Origin: Pseudomonadota bacterium
Lineage (GTDB): Bacteria > Pseudomonadota > Gammaproteobacteria > Xanthomonadales > Ahniellaceae
Direction: 5' to 3'
DNA: 55,034 bases
NCBI GenBank assembly: GCA_022705045.1
Contig: JAKJFE010000002.1
Coordinates: 1 to 55,034 of the forward strand
Shown here piece by piece: positions 1 through 8,546 of the stretch. Position 1 is the stretch's first letter; each line of letters opens with the position of its first letter. Under the pieces are notes generated by a model. That model worked only from the letters and a program-made list of their open reading frames with translations. It was not told the origin of the DNA and did no database searches. A program made the translations under genes and the position numbers.

Positions 1-1
1 G

Positions 2-592
2 GTGGGTACGGCGGGAACGAAACTCCGTCATCGCATCGACGAGGGCAATATCGTCGGCACGCTTGGCGATGCCTACACGGTGGCCGGCGACGCGCGCGTG
101 TTCAATTTCAGCCGCGACTTCCGCTCCGTCACCTATTACGTCGGCCTGCGCGAAGACAGCCTCAATCCCGGCGAGCTGATTTCCTCGTTGTTCCGCATCG
201 AGAACGGTGGCGATCCCGAGGAATTGATCGAAGGCGTCGAGCGTTTCGACGTGACCTACGTTGTCGTCGACGGCCGCGGGGGTACGCACTATCTCAATGC
301 CAACCAGGTGGCCACGAATCCGTCTGCGCTGACCTGTCCGCCGGTGGCGATGACGGTGCCGGTCGGCGATCCGGGCTGCCTGTGGCGCGGTGTTCAGGCA
401 GTCGACGTGTCGCTGCTCGTGGTGTCCACCCGCAGCGGTCCGCGGGGTGACGAAGCCTTCCGGTACTCGCCCGATGGCGACACGGTTCAGAGTTACGCAA
501 CGAATGCGACCTTGCCGTCCGGCCTGATTGCCGGCAACCGCCTGCGCCGCGAATTCCGCGTCTATGCGGGTTTCCGCAATCTGAGTCGCTGA
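2..592 (+). CDS. pilW: Type IV pilus assembly protein PilW, C-terminal part (cut by left edge)
   Basis: The frame is already open at the left edge, so the visible GTG at base 2 is probably not the real start. About 196 residues are seen; the prepilin signal (G|FTLxE-type) and N-terminal helix expected of PilW lie outside the window. The visible part is a soluble, Cys-containing domain with no membrane segment, which fits the C-terminal region of PilW minor pilins. The identity rests mainly on context: pilX follows after 7 bases, then pilY1 and pilE, the usual minor-pilin order. PilW is known to help prime the pilus tip together with PilX and PilY1. Confidence 0.75.
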   Translation: MGTAGTKLRHRIDEGNIVGTLGDAYTVAGDARVFNFSRDFRSVTYYVGLREDSLNPGELISSLFRIENGGDPEELIEGVERFDVTYVVVDGRGGTHYLNANQVATNPSALTCPPVAMTVPVGDPGCLWRGVQAVDVSLLVVSTRSGPRGDEAFRYSPDGDTVQSYATNATLPSGLIAGNRLRREFRVYAGFRNLSR

Positions 593-599
593 GGATCGG

Positions 600-1175
600 A
601 TGAAAAACATGCAGATCGCCATCATTCCAGCGCGGCAGCGCGGTGCAGCCCTGCTGATCGGGCTGATCTTTCTCGTCGTCACGACGGTGATCGCCGTCGT
701 GGCCATCGGCTCCACGGTGCTCCAGGAGCGCATGACCAGCGGCCAGCGCAACGATTCGCTGGCGCAGCAGGGCGCCGAGAGTGCATTGCGCGGGGCTGAA
801 CTGGCGTTGTGGAATGCCTACATCAACAGCGATGGGCGCGACGCGCCCTCGGGAACCTTCGCTGCCGAGCCGCTGAGTTCCGACGCACATGCGTTCCGGG
901 AAGCGACGAGCTGGACGGCCGGCGGAGCGGCCTACGCGACGATCGACTACGACGCCATCGCGCGCACCGCCGGCAGTGGCCGGCTCGACCGCGATCCGCG
1001 TTTCATTATCGAACGCCTGCCCGGAACCGGTTGCCTCGAGGCGCATTGTGGCGGCACCGGCACAGGCAGCGGCGCGGTCGGCATGACCGACTACTTCCGC
1101 GTCACGGCCCGCAGTACAGGCGGCGACGCGAAAGTGATCCGCAGCAACGAAAGCGTTTACGCAATGGGTCATTGA
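600..1175 (+). CDS. pilX: Type IV pilus assembly protein PilX
   Basis: 191 residues. The N-terminus shows the PilX pattern: a short basic stretch (QRGAALLIGLIF), a long hydrophobic helix at about residues 15-40, and the family's 'QERMTSGQRNDSLAQQGAES' region just after it. PilX is a minor pilin-like protein that helps initiate pilus assembly and present PilY1 at the tip. The start ATG at 600 has a GAGG ribosome site 5 bases upstream; an in-frame ATG at 609 is an alternative. It lies 7 bases after pilW and 10 bases before pilY1, so it is certainly in the same operon. Confidence 0.9.
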   Translation: MKNMQIAIIPARQRGAALLIGLIFLVVTTVIAVVAIGSTVLQERMTSGQRNDSLAQQGAESALRGAELALWNAYINSDGRDAPSGTFAAEPLSSDAHAFREATSWTAGGAAYATIDYDAIARTAGSGRLDRDPRFIIERLPGTGCLEAHCGGTGTGSGAVGMTDYFRVTARSTGGDAKVIRSNESVYAMGH

Positions 1176-1185
1176 GGAGCGCGCC

Positions 1186-4100
1186 ATGAAACGCAGCCTG
1201 AAGTCTCTTGTTGTCCTGACCGGTATCGCCTTCACCGGCGTCTTGTCCGCACAAACCCTCGATCTGTCCAAGCCGCCGCTGTTCCTGAATGGTGCGGTCG
1301 ATCCGAACATGATGGTGACGTTTGACGATTCCGGGTCGATGGCCTGGGGCTACACGCCGGACAATGTCGACGACGGCGATTGCGACTGGCGCTACAAGCG
1401 GTTCTATTCGCCGGCCTTCAATCGCCAGTATTTCAATCCGGCCATCACCTACGAGCCGCCACTGCGCGCAGACGGTTCGCGCATGCCCGACCAGAGCTTT
1501 ACCGCGGCACTCGTGAACGGATTCAATGGTTCCACCACCACGGTGAACCTGTCGAACGCGTACTTCGTGTCTTATGCGGAAGATTCGACGCCTGATCGCG
1601 TGGTGCACCTGGCGGGTGCGACCAGCACCTCATCGTGTTCGACTCGGTCCGGACGAACGTTTGCGTTCCCGACCGGTTCCGCTTCGGCGTTCGTCTGCCT
1701 GCCGACCAGCACCGGACTCAATCTGTCGCTCGACAGTACATACAGTTGTCGTGCGATCAGCTCTGCTGAACAGACGAACTTCGCGAACTGGTTTTCGTAC
1801 TACCGGGTCCGCGGCCACGCGTTGAAGTCGGCAGTCTCGCGTTCATTTGGCGCGCTCGGCGACGATATTCGCGTTGCCTGGCAGAACATGAACAACAACC
1901 AGCTCGACGCTAGCGATGCGATGGGCACGTTTGCCGGCAGCACGCGCACCAATTTCTTCAACTGGCTGTTCGCTTCGCCTTACAGTGGCAATACGCCGAC
2001 ATTGCGCGCGACCGCACGCGCCGGCGAGTTCTTCACCCGTTCCGGCAGCAGCGCGCTGAATCCCTACTGGGATACGACGCGCAGCCGCGATCTGATGTGC
2101 AGGCAGAATTTCCATGTCCTGGTCAGCGACGGCTACTGGAACGAAACCACGCACCCGACCAGCACCGCATCGAATTCGATCAAGACGGCGAAGACGTTGC
2201 CGGACGGCAAGTCGTTCTCCACCTCCGCGAGCGGCGACGGCCTGCACTCGCGGTTCGTCTGGAACGAGGACGCGCGTCAGTCCACCGATTGCACCGCGAC
2301 CCGAAATCGCGACGGCGACGTGACTGCGCAGCGCGCCTGCGAGCCGTCCTACGCAGACTTGGCGTTTCATTACTGGTCGACCGACTTGCGTACGGACCTC
2401 GATAACAAGGTGCCGATGTACTTCCCGAACCGCACGACCGGCGTGACCGGCGCGGCGCAGGATGTCAGCACCGTGGGCGATCTGCGCACCATCCCCGAGA
2501 TCTACTGGAATCCGGACAACGATCCGGCGAACTGGCAGCACGTGGTGCAGTTCTTCATCGGCTTCGGTATCTCTGGTCGCCTCGAGTATTCGCCTGCGAT
2601 GTACACCAAGCTGCGCAAGGGCGAGCAGAGCTGGCCGCGTCCGCGCAATCTGGATCCCTCCGGTGTCGATGATTCCTGGCATGGCGCGTTGGCCAGTCGC
2701 GGTGCCTATTTCGGTGCATCCGATCCCAATGAAATCGTCGATGCGCTGGGCGACATCCTCGCCAGCGTCGTCCAGCGCAAGGGAACGAGTACGGCGGTGG
2801 CGGTGTCGACCGGCATCATCCGCTCCGGCACTCTCGCCTATCAGACCCAATTCGACTCGACCGACTGGTCGGGCAGCGTGATCGCGCGTGCGGTCGATAC
2901 CAATCAGAATTTTGGCGCGCCGCTCTGGGATGCCGGATGCATGCTGACCGGCGGGGATTGCCTCACCACCAATCAGACGAACCTGGTCGCGCCGAATTGG
3001 GATACCGGCCGCCAGATCCTGACGTCGAATGCGGCCACGGGGAGTGCCGGCACGGCGTTCCGTTTCGGCAACTTGTCCAGTGCCCAGCAGTCGTCGTTGA
3101 ACGACAATCCGGCGACCGTGGCAGTCGACAACGATGGCAAGGGTGCCAATCGCGTCAGTTACCTGCGTGGGGACCGCAGCAGGGAGCGCAGTCGCGGTGG
3201 CAGTTTCCGCAATCGCGCATCGCTGTTCGGCGCCGTTGTTCACTCGGCAGCCATCGTTCTCGGTGCGCCTGCGAAGGATGAGTACGACGACACGCTGTGG
3301 CCTGCCGGATCGCCGGAAGCGCTGTCGAGCACGAAGTACAAGGATTTCGCGACCACGCACCAGAACCGAGCAACTACGGTTTTCGTGGGTGCCAACGACG
3401 GCATGCTGCACGCGCTTGACGGCGCGACTGGCGCCGAGCGCTTCGCCTACGTGCCATACGCCACCTATGCCAATCTCGGCAAACTCACCGACCCGATGTA
3501 CCAGTTCGAACCGACGGTCGACAACGCGGTGACGGTACGCGACGTGTTCACGAATGGCGCTTGGCGCAGCCTGCTGGTCGGCACGCTACGTCGCGGCGGG
3601 CAATCGGTCTATGCCCTCGACGTGACCAGCAACGGGGTGCTGGAACGCGACGCTGCCAGCGTCGTGCAGTGGGAATTCTCGGACCGCAGCACCGACGGTG
3701 CAGACCTGGGGTACACGTACGGTCAGCCCTTCATCACCCGCTTGGCCAACAACAAGTGGGTCGTGCTGGTACCGGGTTCCTACAACAGCAATGTCGCGGA
3801 TGGTGCAGCCGGGAGCGGCAACGCCGTGCTCTACGTGCTGGATGCCCAGAATGGCGCCGTGCTGAAAAAGTTCGACCTCGGCGCGATCGACAGCAACGCG
3901 CGCGGCCTGGCAGCGCCGGTTGCGATCGATCTCCAGAACGACGATATCGCCGAGATGGCGTATGCCGGTGATCTGGCCGGAAACATCTGGCGCTTCGATC
4001 TGACCGCGACCAATGCGCGTGGTTGGACCGCGTCCAAGCTGTATGCGCCGGCCACGGCTTTCCAGCGTCCGATCACGGCACAACCCCGTGCGGAGCGTCA

Positions 4101-4749
4101 TCCCGATACCAAGCAGCCGATGGTTTTCGTCGGTACCGGCAAGTACATCGAGAAGGACGATCGCACGACGAGCATCCCGGCCCAAGCCTTCTACGGCATC
4201 ATCGATGATGGTACGACGGTCACGCAGAACGACCTCATGACACGGACAACGGTCAGCAGCGGCAGTCTGCGGCGCATTTCCGCACCGACGGCCTCGGTCT
4301 CGCGTGCCGACAAGGGCTGGCAGATCGTGTTCAGCGAATCAGGTTTTGCCGGTGAGCGCGTCATTGCTCCCGCGTCGTTGCGCATTGTTGGCCGCCGCGT
4401 GATCTTCACCACCCTGATTCCCTCTGGCGACGACCCCTGTCTGCCAGGAGGCACCAGCTTCCTGATGTTCGCCGACTTCGCGAACGGCGGCACGGCCTTT
4501 GACAACTACGCCTATTTCGACACCAATGGCGACGGCGAACTGTCGTCCAGCGACGATGCATCCGCCGTTGGCAAAAAGATCAACACGCTGGTTCCGGGTG
4601 TCGCTTCGATCCTCCCGCCGGGCGGTGGCGTGGGCGGCATCGTCGTTCCTCCGAGCGACGGTGAGGGCACGCCGACCACGGTCAAGACGCGCGAGTTCGA
4701 ATGGCGCCGTCGTTCCTTCCGTGATCGCACCGAACTGCAGGGAGATTGA
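1186..4749 (+). CDS. pilY1: Type IV pilus tip protein PilY1
   Basis: 1187 residues with a Sec signal peptide (about residues 1-22). Near the N-terminus is a metal-ion-dependent adhesion motif DDSGSM at residues 47-52, as in von Willebrand A-like domains. The C-terminal half carries the PilY1 beta-propeller, with VFVGANDGMLHALDGATGAE at about residue 729. A calcium-loop sequence DTNGDGELSSSD lies near residue 1111. PilY1 sits at the pilus tip, acts in adhesion and mechanosensing, and controls extension and retraction in a calcium-dependent way in relatives. The start ATG follows GGAG. The pilE start lies just past the pilY1 stop, so pilE is probably translated by coupling. Confidence 0.93.
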   Translation: MKRSLKSLVVLTGIAFTGVLSAQTLDLSKPPLFLNGAVDPNMMVTFDDSGSMAWGYTPDNVDDGDCDWRYKRFYSPAFNRQYFNPAITYEPPLRADGSRMPDQSFTAALVNGFNGSTTTVNLSNAYFVSYAEDSTPDRVVHLAGATSTSSCSTRSGRTFAFPTGSASAFVCLPTSTGLNLSLDSTYSCRAISSAEQTNFANWFSYYRVRGHALKSAVSRSFGALGDDIRVAWQNMNNNQLDASDAMGTFAGSTRTNFFNWLFASPYSGNTPTLRATARAGEFFTRSGSSALNPYWDTTRSRDLMCRQNFHVLVSDGYWNETTHPTSTASNSIKTAKTLPDGKSFSTSASGDGLHSRFVWNEDARQSTDCTATRNRDGDVTAQRACEPSYADLAFHYWSTDLRTDLDNKVPMYFPNRTTGVTGAAQDVSTVGDLRTIPEIYWNPDNDPANWQHVVQFFIGFGISGRLEYSPAMYTKLRKGEQSWPRPRNLDPSGVDDSWHGALASRGAYFGASDPNEIVDALGDILASVVQRKGTSTAVAVSTGIIRSGTLAYQTQFDSTDWSGSVIARAVDTNQNFGAPLWDAGCMLTGGDCLTTNQTNLVAPNWDTGRQILTSNAATGSAGTAFRFGNLSSAQQSSLNDNPATVAVDNDGKGANRVSYLRGDRSRERSRGGSFRNRASLFGAVVHSAAIVLGAPAKDEYDDTLWPAGSPEALSSTKYKDFATTHQNRATTVFVGANDGMLHALDGATGAERFAYVPYATYANLGKLTDPMYQFEPTVDNAVTVRDVFTNGAWRSLLVGTLRRGGQSVYALDVTSNGVLERDAASVVQWEFSDRSTDGADLGYTYGQPFITRLANNKWVVLVPGSYNSNVADGAAGSGNAVLYVLDAQNGAVLKKFDLGAIDSNARGLAAPVAIDLQNDDIAEMAYAGDLAGNIWRFDLTATNARGWTASKLYAPATAFQRPITAQPRAERHPDTKQPMVFVGTGKYIEKDDRTTSIPAQAFYGIIDDGTTVTQNDLMTRTTVSSGSLRRISAPTASVSRADKGWQIVFSESGFAGERVIAPASLRIVGRRVIFTTLIPSGDDPCLPGGTSFLMFADFANGGTAFDNYAYFDTNGDGELSSSDDASAVGKKINTLVPGVASILPPGGGVGGIVVPPSDGEGTPTTVKTREFEWRRRSFRDRTELQGD

Positions 4750-4751
4750 TC

Positions 4752-5177
4752 ATGCGCGCATCTCGCGGTTTCACGTTGCTTGAGCTGATGATCACCGTCG
4801 TGATCGTGGCGATATTCGCCGCACTTGCTCTGCCTTCCTATCAAGAGCAGATCCGAAAGACGCGCCGCGCTGATGCGCGCCAGGAGCTCATGCGTTTCGC
4901 GACCGCGCAAGAGCGCTTCTACACGAACTGCAACCGCTATGCGACTGCGCTGAATGGCGCTCAATCGAGCTGCTCGGGACTTGGGGCCGCGGCCGCCACC
5001 GTAAATTCCGAGAACGGCTACTACGCGATTTCGCTGGCAGGTGACGGTAGTACCTACACGCTGACAGCGACTGCTCGGAACGGACAGGAGTCTGATGCCA
5101 AGTGCGGAAACCTGTCCTTGACCGATGCAGGCGTGAAGGGTGCCACCGGTACGCTGGGCGCGGCCGATTGCTGGTAA
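4752..5177 (+). CDS. pilE: Type IV pilin-like protein PilE (prepilin)
   Basis: 141 residues from ATG 4752, preceded by GGAG at 4741-4744. A TTG at 4746, two codons earlier, overlaps the pilY1 stop and is less likely as start. The N-terminus is a class III prepilin signal: [12 protein letters not shown], with Gly at -1, Phe +1 and Glu +5, cut and methylated by PilD. A hydrophobic helix of about 25 residues follows. The body has the paired cysteines and '[20 protein letters not shown]' region typical of PilE minor pilins encoded after pilY1. It closes the operon and is followed by a strong hairpin. Confidence 0.92.
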   Translation: MRASRGFTLLELMITVVIVAIFAALALPSYQEQIRKTRRADARQELMRFATAQERFYTNCNRYATALNGAQSSCSGLGAAAATVNSENGYYAISLAGDGSTYTLTATARNGQESDAKCGNLSLTDAGVKGATGTLGAADCW

Positions 5178-5211
5178 GCGCGCCGCTTCGGTTCGCGGGA
5201 TCCAGAAACAG

Positions 5212-5240
5212 GAAGGGCGCGGGGACGATCCGCGCCCTTC
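5212..5240. terminator. Hairpin terminator between convergent pilE and etfA
   Basis: A perfect 11-bp stem (GAAGGGCGCGG / CCGCGCCCTTC) encloses a 7-base loop. There is only a weak T-rich stretch on either side (GTCGTTTCG on plus, CTGTTTCTGG on minus). It lies between the stops of pilE and etfA, so it probably ends both transcripts. Confidence 0.7.
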
Positions 5241-5267
5241 GTCGTTTCGGTGTTCAGCAAAAGCTGA

Positions 5268-6209
5268 TCAGAGCAGGGCTTCGATTTCCGGCACCAGCTT
5301 GAACAGGTCGCCGACCAGACCGATGTCGGCGACTTCGAAGATCGGTGCTTCGCCGTCCTTGTTGATCGCGACGATCGTTCCGGCGTCCTTGATGCCGGTG
5401 AGGTGCTGGATCGCGCCGGAGATGCCGATCGCGACATAGAGTTCTGGCGCGATGATCTTGCCGGTCTGGCCGACCTGCATGTCGCTCGGCACGTAGCCGG
5501 CATCGACCGCGGCGCGCGAGGCGCCGACGCCGGCACCGAGCTTGTCGGCCAGCGCGTAGATCACGCTGAAGGCTTCCGCCGAACCGAGGGCGCGGCCGCC
5601 GGACACGACGCGGCTGGCCGTCTGCAGGTCCGGGCGATCCTTGGCGCCGGCCTGCAGTTCGACGAAGCGCGTGTGCGTCGGCAGTTCGGCCGACGCGGCG
5701 ACGGCCTCGATCGGCGCGGTCGCGGCGCCGTTGCCGGAGGCGGCGAACGAGGCATTGCGCACGGTCGCGACCAGCTTGCGGTCCTTCGGCGCTTCCACCG
5801 TGATGATCGCGTTGCCGGCATAGATCGGGCGCTGGAAGGTGTGGCTGTCGATCACCTTCATGATGTCGCTGACCTGGGCTTCGCCAAGCAGCGCGGCGAC
5901 GCGCGGCATCAGGTCCTTGCCGAAGGTCGTGCTCGGGCCGAGCACGTGGGTGTAGTTCGCGGCGAGGGCCACGACCTGCGGCGCCAGCACGGCCGCCAGC
6001 GCATTCGCGTTGGCGGCATTCGCGATGGTCAGCACGCGGCCGACACCGTCGAGCGCGGCGGCCTGCGCGGCCACGCCGGCCGGATCGGCGGCGAAGACGG
6101 CGATGTCGATGCTCGCGGCGCCCATCTGCTTCGCGGCGGTCAGGGTCTTGGCGGTGCTCGGGTTGAGCTGGCCGTTGGCATGTTCGGCGACGATCAGGAT
6201 CTTGCTCAT
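5268..6209 (-). CDS. etfA: Electron transfer flavoprotein alpha subunit
   Basis: 313 residues, normal length for EtfA. The C-terminal FAD-binding domain contains the family signature: [12 protein letters not shown] at about residue 200, then [20 protein letters not shown] and IVAINKD. EtfA with EtfB forms the cytoplasmic heterodimer that takes electrons from acyl-CoA and other dehydrogenases and passes them to ETF-ubiquinone oxidoreductase. It starts 10 bases after the etfB stop, so etfBA is an operon. The partner oxidoreductase is also in this window at 19502-21100. Confidence 0.96.
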   Translation of the reverse strand: MSKILIVAEHANGQLNPSTAKTLTAAKQMGAASIDIAVFAADPAGVAAQAAALDGVGRVLTIANAANANALAAVLAPQVVALAANYTHVLGPSTTFGKDLMPRVAALLGEAQVSDIMKVIDSHTFQRPIYAGNAIITVEAPKDRKLVATVRNASFAASGNGAATAPIEAVAASAELPTHTRFVELQAGAKDRPDLQTASRVVSGGRALGSAEAFSVIYALADKLGAGVGASRAAVDAGYVPSDMQVGQTGKIIAPELYVAIGISGAIQHLTGIKDAGTIVAINKDGEAPIFEVADIGLVGDLFKLVPEIEALL

Positions 6210-6219
6210 GGCGGGCTCC

Positions 6220-6966
6220 TTACAGCAGTCCCTTGGACTTCAGCGCGGCGACCAGTTCGGCCGCATCCTTGACCATCACGCCCTTGGTGCGCTTGGCCGG
6301 CGGGGCGTATTGCGTGGTCTTGAGGTGATCGCCGGACTCGACGCCGAGCGAGTCGAGCGTGAGCGTTTCCAGCGGCTTCGACTTCGCCTTCATGATGTCC
6401 GGCAGCTTGATGAAGCGCGGCTCGTTCAGGCGCAGGTCGGTGGTGACCACGGCCGGCAAGTCGACATCGAGCACTTCCAGGCCGGCGTCGACCTCGCGGG
6501 TGACGCGCGCGCTGTTGCCGCTGACTTCGACTTTCGAGGCCGACGTCGCCTGGGCCTTGCCCCACAGCGCGGCCAGCATCTGGCCGGTCTGGCCGCAGTC
6601 GTCGTCGATCGCCTGCTTGCCGAGGATGACCAGGCCGGGCTGCTCCTTCTCGACCAGCTTGAGCAGCGCACGTGCCGCGGTCAGCGGCTGCACGGCGCTG
6701 TCGGTGGTGACGTGGATGGCGCGGTTCGCGCCCATCGCCAGGCCGTTGCGCAGATGCGGCTGGGCGTCGGACGGGGCGATGGTGGCCACGATCACTTCGG
6801 TCGCCACGCCTTTCTCGCGCAAGCGCAACGCTTCCTCGAGCGCGATGTCGTCGAACGGATTCGGCGAGAGCTTCACGCCGTCGGTGACGACGCCGGAACC
6901 GTCCGGCTTCACTTGGATGCGCACGTTGTAGTCGACAACGCGCTTGTAGGCGACCAGGATCTTCAT
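6220..6966 (-). CDS. etfB: Electron transfer flavoprotein beta subunit
   Basis: 248 residues from ATG at 6966 (MKILVAYKRVVDYNVRIQ), the canonical EtfB N-terminus. Longer starts upstream would add an unrelated extension that overlaps the divergent gene. Visible family features are the AMP-binding region with ILGKQAIDDDCGQTGQMLA near residue 122 and 'VVTTDLRLNEPRFIKLPDIM' near residue 180, including the recognition loop used to dock dehydrogenases. First gene of the etfBA operon. A TAAACT -10-like box is present upstream on the minus strand, without a clear -35. Confidence 0.96.
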   Translation of the reverse strand: MKILVAYKRVVDYNVRIQVKPDGSGVVTDGVKLSPNPFDDIALEEALRLREKGVATEVIVATIAPSDAQPHLRNGLAMGANRAIHVTTDSAVQPLTAARALLKLVEKEQPGLVILGKQAIDDDCGQTGQMLAALWGKAQATSASKVEVSGNSARVTREVDAGLEVLDVDLPAVVTTDLRLNEPRFIKLPDIMKAKSKPLETLTLDSLGVESGDHLKTTQYAPPAKRTKGVMVKDAAELVAALKSKGLL

Positions 6967-7117
6967 TCGGGGGTCCTCGAAAACCGCCGGCAGGCCGGCA
7001 AAGGGCGCGCAGTTTAGCCGGAAGCCGGGTGAAGGCCTATTCAAACGATCCCGTGCTAACACCCCCAACGATCGGCGACAATGCGCCCTTTCCGACGCCG
7101 GCCAACCCGGGGATACC

Positions 7118-7975
7118 GTGAAACCCCCCAAAGGTCTGCAGCCGTTGCTGGACGATGGGGTCATCGACGAAGTCCTGCGCCCGCTCAAGAGCGGCAAGGA
7201 AGCGTCGGTCTACGTGGTGCGCTCCGGCGCGGCCATCCGTTGCGCCAAGGTCTACAAGGACCTGGCGACGCGCAGTTTCCAGGCGCGCGTGCAGTATCAG
7301 GAGGGCCGGGCGGTGCGCGGCTCGCGGCAGGCGCGGGCCATCGGCAAGGCCAGTGCGTTCGGGCGGCGCGAAGCCGAGGCGGCCTGGAAGAACACCGAAG
7401 TCGACGTGCTGTTCCAGTTCGCCGCGGCCGGCGTGCATGTGCCGGAGCCGCACGGCTATTTCAACGGCGTGCTGCTGATGGACCTCGTGGTCGACGAGCA
7501 CGGCCACGCCGCGCCGCGGCTGGGCGAGGTCGACTTGTCGCCGGAAATCGCGCGCCTGTTTCACCACGAGCTGATCCGCGACATCGTGCGCATGTTGTGC
7601 CTGGGCTGGATCCATGGCGATCTGTCCGAATACAACGTGCTCGTGGCCGAGGCCGGACCCGTGATCATCGATTTCCCGCAAGTGGTCAGCGCCGCCGGCA
7701 ACAACAACGCGCGCCGGATGTTGTTGCGCGACGTGCACAACCTGCGCGACTGCCTCGCGCGCTTCGCGCCCGAACTCGCCGAGACCCACTACGGCGAGGA
7801 AATGTGGTCGCTGTACGAGAAAGGCGAGTTGAAGCCGGACACCGCGCTGACGGGCAGGTTCGTGTTCGATCAACGCCGTGCCGACGTCCATTCGGTGATG
7901 CGAACCATCGACGAGGCGCGCAAGGAAGCCCTGATCCGCGATCAGGGGCGGAAGGAAGCGGCCGAGCGCGATTGA
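7118..7975 (+). CDS. RIO-type (RIO1-like) serine protein kinase
   Basis: 285 residues from a GTG start. The RIO kinase fold is clear: SGKEASVYVV (nucleotide loop, about residues 25-34), CAKVYKDL with the catalytic lysine, the flexible-loop segment RSFQARVQYQEGR, HGDLSEYNVLV (catalytic loop, about residue 166) and VIIDFPQ in place of DFG. This matches the bacterial PA4780-like RIO subgroup. Archaeal and eukaryotic RIO kinases act in small-subunit ribosome maturation; the role of bacterial ones is not settled. It is divergent from etfB and looks monocistronic. Confidence 0.92.
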   Translation: MKPPKGLQPLLDDGVIDEVLRPLKSGKEASVYVVRSGAAIRCAKVYKDLATRSFQARVQYQEGRAVRGSRQARAIGKASAFGRREAEAAWKNTEVDVLFQFAAAGVHVPEPHGYFNGVLLMDLVVDEHGHAAPRLGEVDLSPEIARLFHHELIRDIVRMLCLGWIHGDLSEYNVLVAEAGPVIIDFPQVVSAAGNNNARRMLLRDVHNLRDCLARFAPELAETHYGEEMWSLYEKGELKPDTALTGRFVFDQRRADVHSVMRTIDEARKEALIRDQGRKEAAERD

Positions 7976-8028
7976 TCGCCCGCTTGGTGCGACAGGGCGG
8001 TGCGGTCGTCCGGGCGATCGATGGCGTA

Positions 8029-8511
8029 TCAGCAACGCGGCTTGAACGGCATGTCCTTGGCGCCGCGTTCGTAATAGTCCTCGCGTTCGGCGCGGCAATA
8101 CGGGCCGCCCATCGCGAAGCGGCGGCAGGCGCTCGGGCGCTGCTCGTAGATGCTGCAATTCTGGCGTTGTTCGTCGATCGCCACGCACCAGCCGTCTTCG
8201 CCGCGGGCCATCTGCTCGTCGCCCCGCGGCGTGCGTTCGATCATGTGTGCCGGAACGCGGTCGCCCGGCATCAGCAGCACGGTCAGGCGGCAGCACAAGG
8301 CCATGCAGTCGCGGCAGGACACGCGCGGATCGATGCCCTCGGCGTAAGGATCCGTCGGATTGCCGTCGGCATCGAACAGGTCGCTGGGGTTCGGAATGGG
8401 TGTTCCCGTGGGCGCATTCGCGGCGCCAGCCGCGACAGGTGAGAGACGTGAAGGGAGCGGCCGTGCCGGGATCGGAAGGCCGCGCGAGCCGATTCGAAGC
8501 GCGCGCGGCAT
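8029..8511 (-). CDS. YkgJ-family cysteine-cluster protein
   Basis: 160 residues if ATG 8511 is used; the conserved part begins only near residue 55, so the true start may be further in. The core has a metal-binding cysteine cluster CRDCMALCC, then CVAIDEQRQNCSIYEQRPSAC and a late CRAE...C. This is the zinc/iron-chelating YkgJ domain pattern, of unknown biochemical role. The proximal 45 residues are Pro/Arg-rich and low in information. It lies 35 bases downstream of the Ser/Thr kinase gene on the same strand and could be co-transcribed with it. Confidence 0.8.
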   Translation of the reverse strand: MPRALRIGSRGLPIPARPLPSRLSPVAAGAANAPTGTPIPNPSDLFDADGNPTDPYAEGIDPRVSCRDCMALCCRLTVLLMPGDRVPAHMIERTPRGDEQMARGEDGWCVAIDEQRQNCSIYEQRPSACRRFAMGGPYCRAEREDYYERGAKDMPFKPRC

Positions 8512-8546
8512 CTTACGCGAATTGCCCGCTGCCGGCGGCGGATGCC

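Noticed and set aside
6967..7197. N-terminal extension of etfB to an upstream start at 7197
   Set aside because: It would overlap the divergent RIO kinase gene and adds a Pro/Arg-rich stretch absent from the canonical EtfB start MKILVAYKR.
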